Source: a virus
DNA: 64,000 nucleotides
Direction: 5' to 3' (one strand)
Virus record (IMG/VR): IMGVR_UViG_3300028925_005152
Location: 1 to 64,000 of that record
Within the stretch, counting starts at the first letter, position 1. Each line of letters begins with the position of its first letter. Both the position numbers and the translations under genes were made by a program. Shown here piece by piece: positions 32,872-41,193 of the stretch. Below the pieces are notes generated by a model. It saw only the letters and a list, made by a program, of their open reading frames with translations, ran no database searches and was not told the DNA's origin.

Positions 32872-33859
32872 TTCGTCTTCTCCATTGTGTGAATTTTATC
32901 TTGGCCATGTTGCCTTGATAAGAATTATTGTTTATTATTGTCTGTACTTCTTCTTTAGTAAGTCCAGATAGTATCATATCGTTTATATCTTTTTCTTTCA
33001 AATCATCAGGCCATAACACTACATTATAACCCATGTATATTGTCTTCTCTATTTGTTTCAATATCTCGACATTGCGTCTTTCGTTATCAAAAATAATAGT
33101 TGTATTCTCTACAGGTAATCTACTAAAATCAGCACCACCGACAGCAACACAATTGTCCAAAAACATAGAGTCAATGGGCCCTTCGGTTACTTGTATTGGT
33201 TTTGTAGAGTCTAGTCTATTAAGACCGTAGATTTTATCTTTGTCTGGGTCAAGAGTGATGGTAATATACTTTGGTATTTCATTACCAAATGCCCTCCCTT
33301 GAAACGCAAACATTTTACTATTCTCATCAAAGAATGGAATTACCAATCTAGGGTGATCCCCATTCAAAGAAGCGAATTTGTTAGGTACAACAGTATTGAC
33401 CCAAGTATAAAACTTTGGAGCAAAGAACAACTCAAAATGAACTGTAGAAGGGATTTGTCGATTCATCACAAATTTCTTAACAGGATGGTCATGACTTAAT
33501 GACGATATCTTTTTAAGTGATTTGAGTGGTGAAGGCCCCTTCATGAATTTAGGTTGAGTGAATTTTCCAATGTCTGGAAGTTCTGGTTCATTCTTTTTGT
33601 ATCTCTCCATTATATAGTCATTGTAAATTTTAGGGTCAATGTGTTTCAGTAAATTACTGAACGATGCTCCTACGCCACAGTTATGACACTTATATATAAG
33701 ATTCAATTCTTTACGGAAAATAAAACCACGAGCTTTGGTAGAAGACTTTTGAGAATCTCCACAGTAAGGACAACGAAAATTGTACAGGCAGTCTCCTGTC
33801 TTTTTAAATCGCTGCAATTGCGATGACGCAATCATTAGATATTTTTTTTCTATATACAT
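32861..33859 (-). CDS. 61: DNA primase gp61
   Basis: The protein has 332 residues from the ATG at 33859; T4 gp61 has 342. An N-terminal zinc ribbon is visible (RCPYCGDSQ and KCHNCG), then a Toprim-type segment, QVTEGPIDSMFLDN, and a later TIIFDNERRN element. It makes lagging-strand primers together with helicase gp41 (57540-58955). A perfect promoter ends six bases before the ATG, which indicates a leaderless message. Confidence 0.92.
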   Translation of the reverse strand: MYIEKKYLMIASSQLQRFKKTGDCLYNFRCPYCGDSQKSSTKARGFIFRKELNLIYKCHNCGVGASFSNLLKHIDPKIYNDYIMERYKKNEPELPDIGKFTQPKFMKGPSPLKSLKKISSLSHDHPVKKFVMNRQIPSTVHFELFFAPKFYTWVNTVVPNKFASLNGDHPRLVIPFFDENSKMFAFQGRAFGNEIPKYITITLDPDKDKIYGLNRLDSTKPIQVTEGPIDSMFLDNCVAVGGADFSRLPVENTTIIFDNERRNVEILKQIEKTIYMGYNVVLWPDDLKEKDINDMILSGLTKEEVQTIINNNSYQGNMAKIKFTQWRRRNAR

Positions 33860-33865
33860 GGTGTA

Positions 33866-33894
33866 ATTATAACTCAATTAGAGGTAGATGTCAA
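33866..33894 (-). promoter_or_regulatory. Consensus sigma70 promoter for primase, leaderless transcript
   Basis: Minus strand: TTGACA (33889-33894), 17 bp, TATAAT (33866-33871), both perfect, then TACACC and the ATG. Confidence 0.9.
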
Positions 33895-34304
33895 CCCCAA
33901 ATAGGCATTTTTTGAATAATAAATCCGAGTACTATAGAACCACCGATAATTATCCAACGCCACTTTTCAAGAATACCAACTCGGTTGTTTAGGTCGTCCC
34001 TAAGCATCTGTTGATTGATAGCATCTTGTTTACTATGTTCTGACATTATATCAGTAAGTTCTTTATAGTTTGTAGTAATACGAGAGTGTAGTTCTCTAAT
34101 GTCTGTTGTAAATTCTAAATTGGCACGATTAGCAACTTCTTCTTGATTAGCTATCCTTTCTTCATGCACAGCCAACATACGATTGACCGATGAAGACACA
34201 TCAGTAATCCTTTCAATAGCGGTATCAAGACGATTAAATATTAATTTTATATCAGCAACTTCTTTTTTAAGAATTGCCACCTCTGTTGTGATTTCATTAC
34301 TCAT
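33891..34304 (-). CDS. Coiled-coil protein with C-terminal membrane anchor
   Basis: The protein has 137 residues. Most of it is a coiled coil (EVAILKKEVADIKLIFNRLD onward), and residues about 113-132 (WIIIGGSIVLGFIIQ) form one C-terminal span. XhlA-like and some holin-associated phage proteins have this layout. Function unknown. It has a promoter at 34330-34358. Confidence 0.65.
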   Translation of the reverse strand: MSNEITTEVAILKKEVADIKLIFNRLDTAIERITDVSSSVNRMLAVHEERIANQEEVANRANLEFTTDIRELHSRITTNYKELTDIMSEHSKQDAINQQMLRDDLNNRVGILEKWRWIIIGGSIVLGFIIQKMPIWG

Positions 34305-34329
34305 CTTTTTTACCTTTAAAGTGTTATTT

Positions 34330-34358
34330 AGTATACTATGTATCTACGATATTGTCAA
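34330..34358 (-). promoter_or_regulatory. Sigma70-type promoter
   Basis: Minus strand: TTGACA (34353-34358), 17 bp, TATACT (34330-34335), one mismatch. It overlaps the 3' end of the cyclase gene and starts the coiled-coil membrane protein gene. Confidence 0.75.
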
Positions 34359-36186
34359 TAGGTGAATAAATTTTAATAAGTTCCTCTTTACCCTTAACTT
34401 TAATCTCACCAATATTTTTACTTGGCATAGTATCAGGTAGTTGTTCCATAGTATAACTAGAATAGATTGTTGGATAATCTTTATAATCTCCTCTAGCGGC
34501 AGTTGCTTCTAATCGTGCAGCAAGGTTGACAGAATCACCAATGACTGAATAGTCAAATCTGGTGGTACTACCCATATTGCCTACAATACATGTTCCTGTA
34601 TTAACACCACTACCAATATTAATCTCTGGTAATCCTTTCTCTTTCCACGCAGTCTTTAGGTTCTCAGTTTCTATTGCACACTCCACAGATGTACGAACCG
34701 CTAACTCTGCATGGTTCTCACAATCTAATGGTGCGTTCCAGAAAGCCATGATGCAATCGCCCATGTATTTATCAACCGTACCACCATTATTCAATACTAT
34801 CTTGGTCATGCGGTCTAGGTAATCATTGATACACTCAACTAATCCTTCTGGGTCATCATTGTTCTTATAGTGTTCTGATATAGGAGTGAATCCAACAATG
34901 TCCATAAAGAGAAAACTCATCTCTCTGCGTTCACCACCAAGTTTCAGTGCGTCTGGATTCTTCTGTAAAATAGCAACCTGTCGTGGATCAAGGTAATGTT
35001 CAAATTGTTTCTTAATCTGTTGGCGTAATCTAAATTCTTCCATAAACCGCAGAAATGCAGAAACAGACCAAACTACAAACATTGTCAATACAGGATATGA
35101 CCAATCAATTAGGTAGCTGTATTCAGTAAATAAGTATGAACTGCCGTAATAAGTCCCTGCAAGAAATATTGGTAATAGTGTTGCACCAACATACCAACTT
35201 AGTGTTAACACCACTACTGTTAGTATCAATGATAACACTAAAGACACTGAAAGCTCTGCTAAATCAGTCCAGAAGGGTCTTGTGATGTTCCTTCCTGCAA
35301 TCATAGTTGTTACAGAGGCAGCAATCAAATCGTGACTTGGAATTACACCCACTGGGGTTGCAACTGGATTATCTATTCCAGATGCCGTAGGTGAAAGAAT
35401 AACAATCTTTCCTACAAATGAATCATCGTCTGTTAATTTGTTTAGTGCATAGGTTTTTGTTTTCCATTTGAAATCAATCCAAATAGCACCATTGGCATCA
35501 GTCAGTATCTTTTTGTATTTTGGTATGCGTAATGCTTCCACACCACCCTCACCAGTTTTCATCTGATAACTAATATCTCCAGCAGCTGTTCTTAGTATCT
35601 CCATAGACAGAGATGGATACAGTTGTCCATCTATTTGAATCACCAAAGGCATCCTACGAACCACACCATCATTCTCTGGAGCAATAAGCATCATACCAAC
35701 ACCTATTGCAGATTTTGAAAATGGTTCTATGGGGCCGACTGCACCACTATAATTGTATATCCATTGTTGCCAAGGCATACCTATCGCGGCAACACCTCTG
35801 GGTACAGGATTTCCTTTAGTTTGATTTGCTGGGATTTGTCCTATGATGGTTGGAGTTTTTCTCAACATCTCATCAAATTGTGCATCACCACCTAATCTAT
35901 CTTTGTCTGCAAACAATATGGGTAATACAACAATTGAAGCACCCTTGCGATATAGACTTTCAATGTCCTTTGCAAGTTTATCTCTTGGCCAAGGCCACTG
36001 ACCATATTCTCTTACCGAAGCATTATCTATTTCTACTGTCACGACATCAGGAGCGATTGTTTCTTGTTGTGTTCTTTGATGTTGGTCTAGTGCTTTCAAC
36101 CTTACCATCTCAAAGAACCAAAGGTCTGAAAAACGAATAACACAAAAGAATAAAATAACAGAAATAGCTATAATCCACTTTTTCAT
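34336..36186 (-). CDS. CHASE2-domain class III adenylate cyclase
   Basis: The protein has 616 residues. An N-terminal span (1-20) is followed by an extracytoplasmic CHASE2-type sensor (about 25-300, with WPWPRDKLA and a late GVIPSHDLIAASV element), then three membrane spans (about 310-380), then a cytoplasmic catalytic domain. All catalytic class III positions are kept: metal-binding D429 (FMDIVGFT) and D477 (YMGD), adenine-selecting K473 and D545, and transition-state N554 and R558 (VNLAARLE). It is therefore predicted to make cAMP in the infected cell. It is the last gene of the curli operon. Phage-encoded cyclases with sensor domains are unusual. Confidence 0.9.
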   Translation of the reverse strand: MKKWIIAISVILFFCVIRFSDLWFFEMVRLKALDQHQRTQQETIAPDVVTVEIDNASVREYGQWPWPRDKLAKDIESLYRKGASIVVLPILFADKDRLGGDAQFDEMLRKTPTIIGQIPANQTKGNPVPRGVAAIGMPWQQWIYNYSGAVGPIEPFSKSAIGVGMMLIAPENDGVVRRMPLVIQIDGQLYPSLSMEILRTAAGDISYQMKTGEGGVEALRIPKYKKILTDANGAIWIDFKWKTKTYALNKLTDDDSFVGKIVILSPTASGIDNPVATPVGVIPSHDLIAASVTTMIAGRNITRPFWTDLAELSVSLVLSLILTVVVLTLSWYVGATLLPIFLAGTYYGSSYLFTEYSYLIDWSYPVLTMFVVWSVSAFLRFMEEFRLRQQIKKQFEHYLDPRQVAILQKNPDALKLGGERREMSFLFMDIVGFTPISEHYKNNDDPEGLVECINDYLDRMTKIVLNNGGTVDKYMGDCIMAFWNAPLDCENHAELAVRTSVECAIETENLKTAWKEKGLPEINIGSGVNTGTCIVGNMGSTTRFDYSVIGDSVNLAARLEATAARGDYKDYPTIYSSYTMEQLPDTMPSKNIGEIKVKGKEELIKIYSPIDNIVDT

Positions 36187-36187
36187 T

Positions 36188-36976
36188 TTAATTTCCTTGT
36201 GTCAAGGATACACCACAACCGCCAGATGATTGACAGTTCTGTGTTAGAGAGTATGATTGATTTGTACCACCTTGTTGAACCAAATTCAAATTAGTAGGAT
36301 AACTGCCGGTTAAATCTACAGTAGCAGTATGTGTTCCACTGTCTTTTTGAACAACAGATTGTGAACCACCATCAGTCCTTACAGTCATATATAAGGTTTT
36401 GTTACCATTTCCGTTTTGTTTAACAAACATATTATTATTTTCTCCACCGTATGTGTATAGTCGAATAGAATGGTCTGCATTACCTGATCCTGTTTGTTGT
36501 CCTATCTTGATATTATTTCCACCAGAATGTAGGTCTAGGTTAGTTGTGTGACCACCATACTCTGATGTAGTTCCAGAACAAGTTGTATCAGAGCTACTAG
36601 TAAAGGTTGCGCCCTGACAGACATGAACATTATTATTATTGCTTTTTATATGAAATCCAACTCTGTTTGAATCAGAACCATTGGTGTTGTTCTGTTCAAT
36701 TTTTATATTGTTATTTACTCCGTCCAAGTCACCACCCCAAGCTCGACCAGAACCCCAGTAGGAAATCCAACTGACTGTGTTATTGTTTCCTTCTTGGTCA
36801 ATATCAAGTGTGTTGTCGTCATGGGCCATTGTTAAATTGACAGCGTTGTTCTGGCCATCTTGACTGACATTTATTGTTGTATCATCACTGGTAGTAATTT
36901 GTTCTATGAATACACTGTTTCCAGCATAAACAATACTACTCAGACTGATAGATAGTAATAGTGTTATCAGTTTCAT
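36188..36976 (-). CDS. Secreted curlin-repeat protein (CsgA/CsgB-like)
   Basis: The protein has 262 residues from the ATG at 36976. A signal peptide ends near VYAGN. At least five repeats of the curlin pattern are visible, such as INVSQDGQNN, LDIDQEGNNN, MFVKQNGNGN and LNLVQQGGTNQ, with Gln, Gly and Asn at fixed spacing. Four cysteines lie in the mid and C-terminal parts, which is unusual for curlin. It should be exported and may form amyloid. An AAGGA ribosome site for the cyclase lies over its stop codon. Confidence 0.85.
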   Translation of the reverse strand: MKLITLLLSISLSSIVYAGNSVFIEQITTSDDTTINVSQDGQNNAVNLTMAHDDNTLDIDQEGNNNTVSWISYWGSGRAWGGDLDGVNNNIKIEQNNTNGSDSNRVGFHIKSNNNNVHVCQGATFTSSSDTTCSGTTSEYGGHTTNLDLHSGGNNIKIGQQTGSGNADHSIRLYTYGGENNNMFVKQNGNGNKTLYMTVRTDGGSQSVVQKDSGTHTATVDLTGSYPTNLNLVQQGGTNQSYSLTQNCQSSGGCGVSLTQGN

Positions 36977-38009
36977 CATCGGATGTTATCTCTGGTACAG
37001 GTATTCCCTGTTGTGTTAAATTAATTCTATATCCCCAATCTGCATTTAATCTTAAATGAATATTACCATTTCCCACTTGACGAATTATCTCAAGTCGCGA
37101 ACCATCACGAATCGTATTAACTTGAGTTGATTTATTGAAACCGCTTGTCCTACCATCTACCAGTTCTCTCTGAGCGGTTAGTGCAATTAATTGGTCTAGC
37201 ACATTCATTAATAAATCAACATCTAAAGGATTAATGTCTAGTTCAGTAAATTCTAATTTATCTTCGTCTAATTGGTTTTTGTCTAACTCTCTAAATTCTA
37301 AAAAATCTATGTCTAATAAGTTTATTGTAATTTTAGAACTTTTAATTATTTTTAAAAGTTTTTCTTTGGGTGGTTTAATAATTAACAAATTATTAATTTG
37401 GTCTAAAGTTAAATCAAGTATAACTGGCTTTGAGGGATTAGATTCTCCATTTATAACTAATGTAGATTCAAATGCTTGGGTTAGAAAAACCTGTCCTGCA
37501 TCACTTTCTACTGATATCTTACCCACTGTTCCATCTGCATTGGGAAGTAGAATAATGAGAGACTTTCCAACCTCATCAACAGTCATACTAAAAGCAGTTC
37601 CAAGAACACCTATTCGTGCAGTTGGAGTGCGAATATCAACATTCTGAGAATTTAGTTTTGCAATATTACCACTTGCATATCTAACTGTTCCCAGTGCAAC
37701 ATTCATTACAAGTTTAGACCCTGTTTTAGAATTTGGGTCATACACAAAATCATCTATTACTAATGAGCTATGTGGACTTATTGCCACATTTGTATCATCA
37801 ATAAATTTTATTCCAACATTACCATTTCCTGTACGGACATTATCTTTGTATTCAATGGCAGAGTTTTCTTCTAAAACAAGTTTATTCTCTGCCCTTTCTA
37901 CCGAAGCATTGCCTTTTTGTTTTACTACATTACCAATAGTTTCCGATAAAACAATATTGTTAACCGAAATCAATAGTGTAAAACTAATCGTCCATAGTAA
38001 CCGTAACAT
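36936..38009 (-). CDS. FecR-domain protein with curlin-like C-terminus
   Basis: The protein has 357 residues from the ATG at 38009 (AGGA ribosome site); a signal peptide covers about residues 1-20. A FecR-type beta domain follows (about 25-150): VRTGNGNVGIKF, then an RTPTARIGVLGTAF element. The middle is rich in leucine and acidic residues (ELDKNQLDEDKLE). The C-terminus has a curlin-like strand (RQVGNGNIHLRL). FecR domains are sensors or structural elements in the periplasm and are often found next to CHASE2 cyclases. It overlaps both curlin genes. Confidence 0.8.
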   Translation of the reverse strand: MLRLLWTISFTLLISVNNIVLSETIGNVVKQKGNASVERAENKLVLEENSAIEYKDNVRTGNGNVGIKFIDDTNVAISPHSSLVIDDFVYDPNSKTGSKLVMNVALGTVRYASGNIAKLNSQNVDIRTPTARIGVLGTAFSMTVDEVGKSLIILLPNADGTVGKISVESDAGQVFLTQAFESTLVINGESNPSKPVILDLTLDQINNLLIIKPPKEKLLKIIKSSKITINLLDIDFLEFRELDKNQLDEDKLEFTELDINPLDVDLLMNVLDQLIALTAQRELVDGRTSGFNKSTQVNTIRDGSRLEIIRQVGNGNIHLRLNADWGYRINLTQQGIPVPEITSDDETDNTITIYQSE

Positions 38010-38667
38010 TGTGTCCTGCCCCAACAGTTGTCATCTGAACAGTACCATCATAAGCACCATCCTGTGTAATACTGAACTGACCAGATGCTCCTGTATGATG
38101 CAAGGTTGTATCTTGATCTGCTGCTCCAGTGTGTGTAGAAGTGACCGTATTAGAGTTACCTATTAACGTAATACTTGTTACTTTCTTATCACTACCCGCT
38201 AGTGATGCGGTACTGTTTTCATTGATGGTGACGGTATTGCTATCACCTTGAGCAACCAAATCAATATCTGCATCATCAGTTGAAGCCGAACTACCTACAT
38301 TAACAGTAGTTGTGTTTGAACTACCTGTAAGCGTTTGAATAATACTGTTGTCAGCAGACGCTGAGTTTGCACCAACCGATACAGTAGATGCATTACTATT
38401 ACCAGCTTGTCTAAGAGTAAACTGTTGAGTTGCACCAACTACTGATGCTGCAATTGTGTTACTATTACCAATCTGGTCAATGTCTAGTGTTTGGTTATCA
38501 CCTGTTAAAGTGACCACCGTTCCAGAAACACCAAACTTGTTGGTTTGTCCGTCTTGATTAATATTTGCAGTAAGGCTTGCACCTGACTGTGTAATGTATA
38601 CATCGCTCGCATAACCCACACTCATCATAACAAAGTAAGCGAGAATTGTAAGTATGCTATTTTTCAT
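37984..38667 (-). CDS. Secreted curlin-repeat protein (CsgA/CsgB-like)
   Basis: The protein has 227 residues. A signal peptide ends near GYASD. Repeats with the curlin pattern follow: NINQDGQTN, LDIDQIGNSN, FTLRQAGNSN and ITLIGNSN, rich in Ser, Thr, Asn and Ala. It should be exported through the CsgG channel encoded upstream. It differs from the second curlin gene in lacking cysteine. A GGAG ribosome site precedes the ATG. Confidence 0.87.
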   Translation of the reverse strand: MKNSILTILAYFVMMSVGYASDVYITQSGASLTANINQDGQTNKFGVSGTVVTLTGDNQTLDIDQIGNSNTIAASVVGATQQFTLRQAGNSNASTVSVGANSASADNSIIQTLTGSSNTTTVNVGSSASTDDADIDLVAQGDSNTVTINENSTASLAGSDKKVTSITLIGNSNTVTSTHTGAADQDTTLHHTGASGQFSITQDGAYDGTVQMTTVGAGHNVTVTMDD

Positions 38668-38677
38668 TTTATCTCTC

Positions 38678-39454
38678 CTATTTGAGTTTCCATAATGCGT
38701 TTTCTATTCCTCTTTCAATCAATTGGTTTACTGCGTGTTCTATTGCTTTACGAACCGCATAAGTTGTCGATTCATTCTCAGTAGTTCCAGCTTCAATTTC
38801 GATTAATTCAGTACCCATATCTAAAAACTTAAATACATTCATACCAACTTTAGTACTTAATATAGTCTTTTGTGAACTTACCGCAAGTAACACCTCACCA
38901 GTTTGTACAGATATTAATCGTAATGAAACCGATACCATATCTCTACGATATTGGTCACGAATACCTATACCTAAATATCTCGAACCAACACCACCTGTTT
39001 CTATATTGGTATCGTAACCAATGATACCACCACTTATAAGAACACCAGCAAACAATAAAGGTCTAACTTTTTCTGACTTATCTCCGTCATAAGTTGCTCT
39101 TGTGTTTCTTATGATTTGTCGTTCCTTTAAAAGATAGTCTAAATCCATCCTTTCAACAACAGTAAACCATTCACCATTACCCGCAGTTTTAAGTGCTTGT
39201 ACTAATAATGTTCCTGATCCCTGTGTGACTGCTGTGCTTAATGAGGCAAGGTTGTCACTGGGCTTTCTTTGACCTGTTTGGTCATTAAACTGGTAAACAG
39301 CAATCTCAACCTTCCTTTCGGGGGGTCGATAATTTTTTAACTTGTTCGTCATTGGTGTAGATGTGGCTGTTTCCATCACTTCGTATGTTGTACAACCACC
39401 TAAACTAAAAAGTAAAATCACCAATAGGAACTGTAATAACTGTTTCACTTCCAT
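38678..39454 (-). CDS. csgG: Curli secretion channel lipoprotein CsgG
   Basis: The protein has 258 residues from the ATG at 39454. A lipobox (LFSLGGC, Cys21) indicates an outer-membrane lipoprotein. The family signature is strong: KVEIAVYQFNDQTGQ, VVERMDLDYLLKERQIIR, a GYDTNIETGGVGSRYLGIG segment, and AIEHAVNQLIERGIENALW at the end. E. coli CsgG forms a nonameric channel for curlin. It overlaps csgF by 50 bases. Confidence 0.95.
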   Translation of the reverse strand: MEVKQLLQFLLVILLFSLGGCTTYEVMETATSTPMTNKLKNYRPPERKVEIAVYQFNDQTGQRKPSDNLASLSTAVTQGSGTLLVQALKTAGNGEWFTVVERMDLDYLLKERQIIRNTRATYDGDKSEKVRPLLFAGVLISGGIIGYDTNIETGGVGSRYLGIGIRDQYRRDMVSVSLRLISVQTGEVLLAVSSQKTILSTKVGMNVFKFLDMGTELIEIEAGTTENESTTYAVRKAIEHAVNQLIERGIENALWKLK

Positions 39455-39851
39455 TTGCATCCAATATTGTTAATGCTACATTGTCTGTATCTTTAATATA
39501 GCTGATTGTAGTACCCTCAAATGTGACTGTTCCATTCTGATTGGAATTTTCTCCAAACATACTATCCACAAGTTGTTTCGACAGTTGAGCGTAAATTCTT
39601 GATTCTACATTCTTTATAAACTTTGACTGATTTGTATTTGCAAGATTTCTCTCAAGTTCTCTAGCAGCTGCTGCTTTCTTTTCTTTGTTTGCTTTCACAC
39701 GAGAATATTCTTGATTCTCGATAGTAAGAACATGGGAACTATATCCCACTCCACTGAAGGCAGGAGAAACCCACTGGTGAGTCAGGTCAGTAGAATTAGC
39801 GTTCATACTAAAAAATACTATTAATATAGTTATTAGACTATGAATTTTCAT
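39405..39851 (-). CDS. csgF: Curli assembly protein CsgF
   Basis: The protein has 148 residues; E. coli CsgF has 138. A signal peptide precedes DLTHQWVSPAFSG, which corresponds to the mature N-terminus that plugs the CsgG pore. The C-terminal half (FIKNVESRIYAQLSKQLVDS, then IPIGDFTF-type ending VPIGDFTF) matches the CsgF fold. CsgF couples CsgG to the extracellular nucleation of curli. No CsgE or CsgC gene is visible nearby. Confidence 0.85.
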   Translation of the reverse strand: MKIHSLITILIVFFSMNANSTDLTHQWVSPAFSGVGYSSHVLTIENQEYSRVKANKEKKAAAARELERNLANTNQSKFIKNVESRIYAQLSKQLVDSMFGENSNQNGTVTFEGTTISYIKDTDNVALTILDANGSETVITVPIGDFTF

Positions 39852-40162
39852 TAGCCCTTCTTCCCCCTCTTTCCTTCTTTGTGTAATTGTTCGGTTTCAA
39901 GTTTTTCTTTAATTTCGTCTTGTAGTTTGTCTTTTTCTCTGTATTCCAAAACAACATTTACCTTTTGTTGCAATCGTATCATATCATTATCTAACATACG
40001 ATTTTGGTCTATACATTTTATGAGAGCCATGTGCATTGCATCTAACTCTGGTTGAATGTTATTACTAATAAATGCCCATATGTAATATATGAAATATCCC
40101 ATACCGACAGCCATAACAACTGGAAACCCAAATTCAGCAATTAGTGTTCCTATGTCTTGCAT
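39851..40162 (-). CDS. Small holin-like membrane protein, paralogue A
   Basis: The protein has 103 residues. One N-terminal span (about 7-30) begins with LIAEFGFPVVMAVGMGYFI and is followed by a charged coiled-coil tail. The span is clearly related to that of the next gene (40162-40455), so the two are tandem paralogues that diverged in their tails. Holin-like BhlA/UviB proteins have this layout. It is the second gene of the curli operon. Confidence 0.65.
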   Translation of the reverse strand: MQDIGTLIAEFGFPVVMAVGMGYFIYYIWAFISNNIQPELDAMHMALIKCIDQNRMLDNDMIRLQQKVNVVLEYREKDKLQDEIKEKLETEQLHKEGKRGKKG

Positions 40163-40455
40163 TAATCTCGCCTCACATCAAGCTTACCATCTTCTTTGAA
40201 GTTTTCAGCACGAGCAATACGATTAATGTCGGGAGTCACTCCTAAAGCAGAACTAACTAATAAATCAATTTTTATCAACTCATTACATCCCACTCTCGCA
40301 CGATCTTCGAGCATTTTACAAAACATAGTCAGAGTTTTTATTTGGTCAATTATACCTTCAAGTATTTGTTTTAATACCATGAATATAAAAAATCCCATTA
40401 ATATTGCTACCGCAATTGGAACTCCGACTTCAGCAATTAGAGTAAATACATCCAT
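40162..40455 (-). CDS. Small holin-like membrane protein, paralogue B
   Basis: The protein has 97 residues. LIAEVGVPIAVAILMGFFIF at its start mirrors the neighbouring gene. A second part with two cysteines (CKMLEDRARVGC) follows. It is the first gene of the operon, read from the late promoter at 40479-40486, with a GAGG ribosome site. Confidence 0.65.
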   Translation of the reverse strand: MDVFTLIAEVGVPIAVAILMGFFIFMVLKQILEGIIDQIKTLTMFCKMLEDRARVGCNELIKIDLLVSSALGVTPDINRIARAENFKEDGKLDVRRD

Positions 40456-40478
40456 AGCTTACAGCCTCTTTTTAACTA

Positions 40479-40486
40479 TTTATAAG
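40479..40486 (-). promoter_or_regulatory. Late-type promoter of the curli/cyclase operon
   Basis: TATAAATA on the minus strand, 24 bases upstream of the first gene's ATG and just after the terminator of the preceding unit. It is the only promoter I see for the eight genes 40455 to 34336. Confidence 0.65.
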
Positions 40487-40530
40487 ATTCGGAAAGGATA
40501 CTTGGTATATATGGGATAAAATGGTGCCGA

Positions 40531-40563
40531 TAAAAAAGTCTCCATTAAAAATAACAGAGACTT
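40531..40563 (-). terminator. Rho-independent terminator after the DUF1353 gene
   Basis: A 7-bp stem (AAGTCTC 40536-40542 with GAGACTT 40557-40563) is followed on the minus strand by six T. It separates the lysis genes from the curli operon. Confidence 0.75.
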
Positions 40564-40587
40564 TATTTCGTATTTAAGTTGTGGTAA

Positions 40588-41193
40588 TTACTTAACTTTA
40601 GCGTTTACTTTGCGGTGTTTGTTCCATGCAGCGAACCCACCTAATCTTAATGCCCAATATGCGAGATAGTTCATGACTTTAAATCCATTGATTTCTATAT
40701 TTATATCTCTAAACATCTTATCAGATTCTTTTTGTGTAAGCTTACCATAAGTACCTTTTGCATTTTTCTTCAGTGTTTCATATTTATACGCATAGTCATG
40801 GACTAGTCCACCCATCAACAGAACTCCTGTTGGGGATAACCATGTGTGTAAAAACTTAGGAATAGATGCACCATCAAACTGAAACCCTTTAGGGATTATG
40901 TATTGAACTCCATTAAGCTTAAATACAAACTTCTTTGCGATTATCCAATTACGACTTCCGGTCATCCACATCCAGATTGCACCCCAAAATCCTTTATCCT
41001 TTGTTGCAATAGGAATAGGTATCATGTGTGGCATTTCTGAATATTCAAACACATGGGAATCTTTACAAAGACATTCCTTGTCATCAAACAAATTAATAAT
41101 CCAACCAATAATAATTATAATACCAACAACTGTAAACTGCCACCATGTGACTAGTTGTTGTAGAATAAAGTCTGTTATTTCAATCTGTGTCAT
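40588..41193 (-). CDS. DUF1353 protein with N-terminal membrane anchor
   Basis: The protein has 201 residues. One span lies at about residues 15-35. The DUF1353 core follows: YIIPKGFQFDGASIPKFL and LVHDYAYKYE. DUF1353 is found in many tailed phages, often near lysis genes, and its role is unknown. It overlaps the o-spanin gene by four bases. Confidence 0.8.
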   Translation of the reverse strand: MTQIEITDFILQQLVTWWQFTVVGIIIIIGWIINLFDDKECLCKDSHVFEYSEMPHMIPIPIATKDKGFWGAIWMWMTGSRNWIIAKKFVFKLNGVQYIIPKGFQFDGASIPKFLHTWLSPTGVLLMGGLVHDYAYKYETLKKNAKGTYGKLTQKESDKMFRDINIEINGFKVMNYLAYWALRLGGFAAWNKHRKVNAKVK

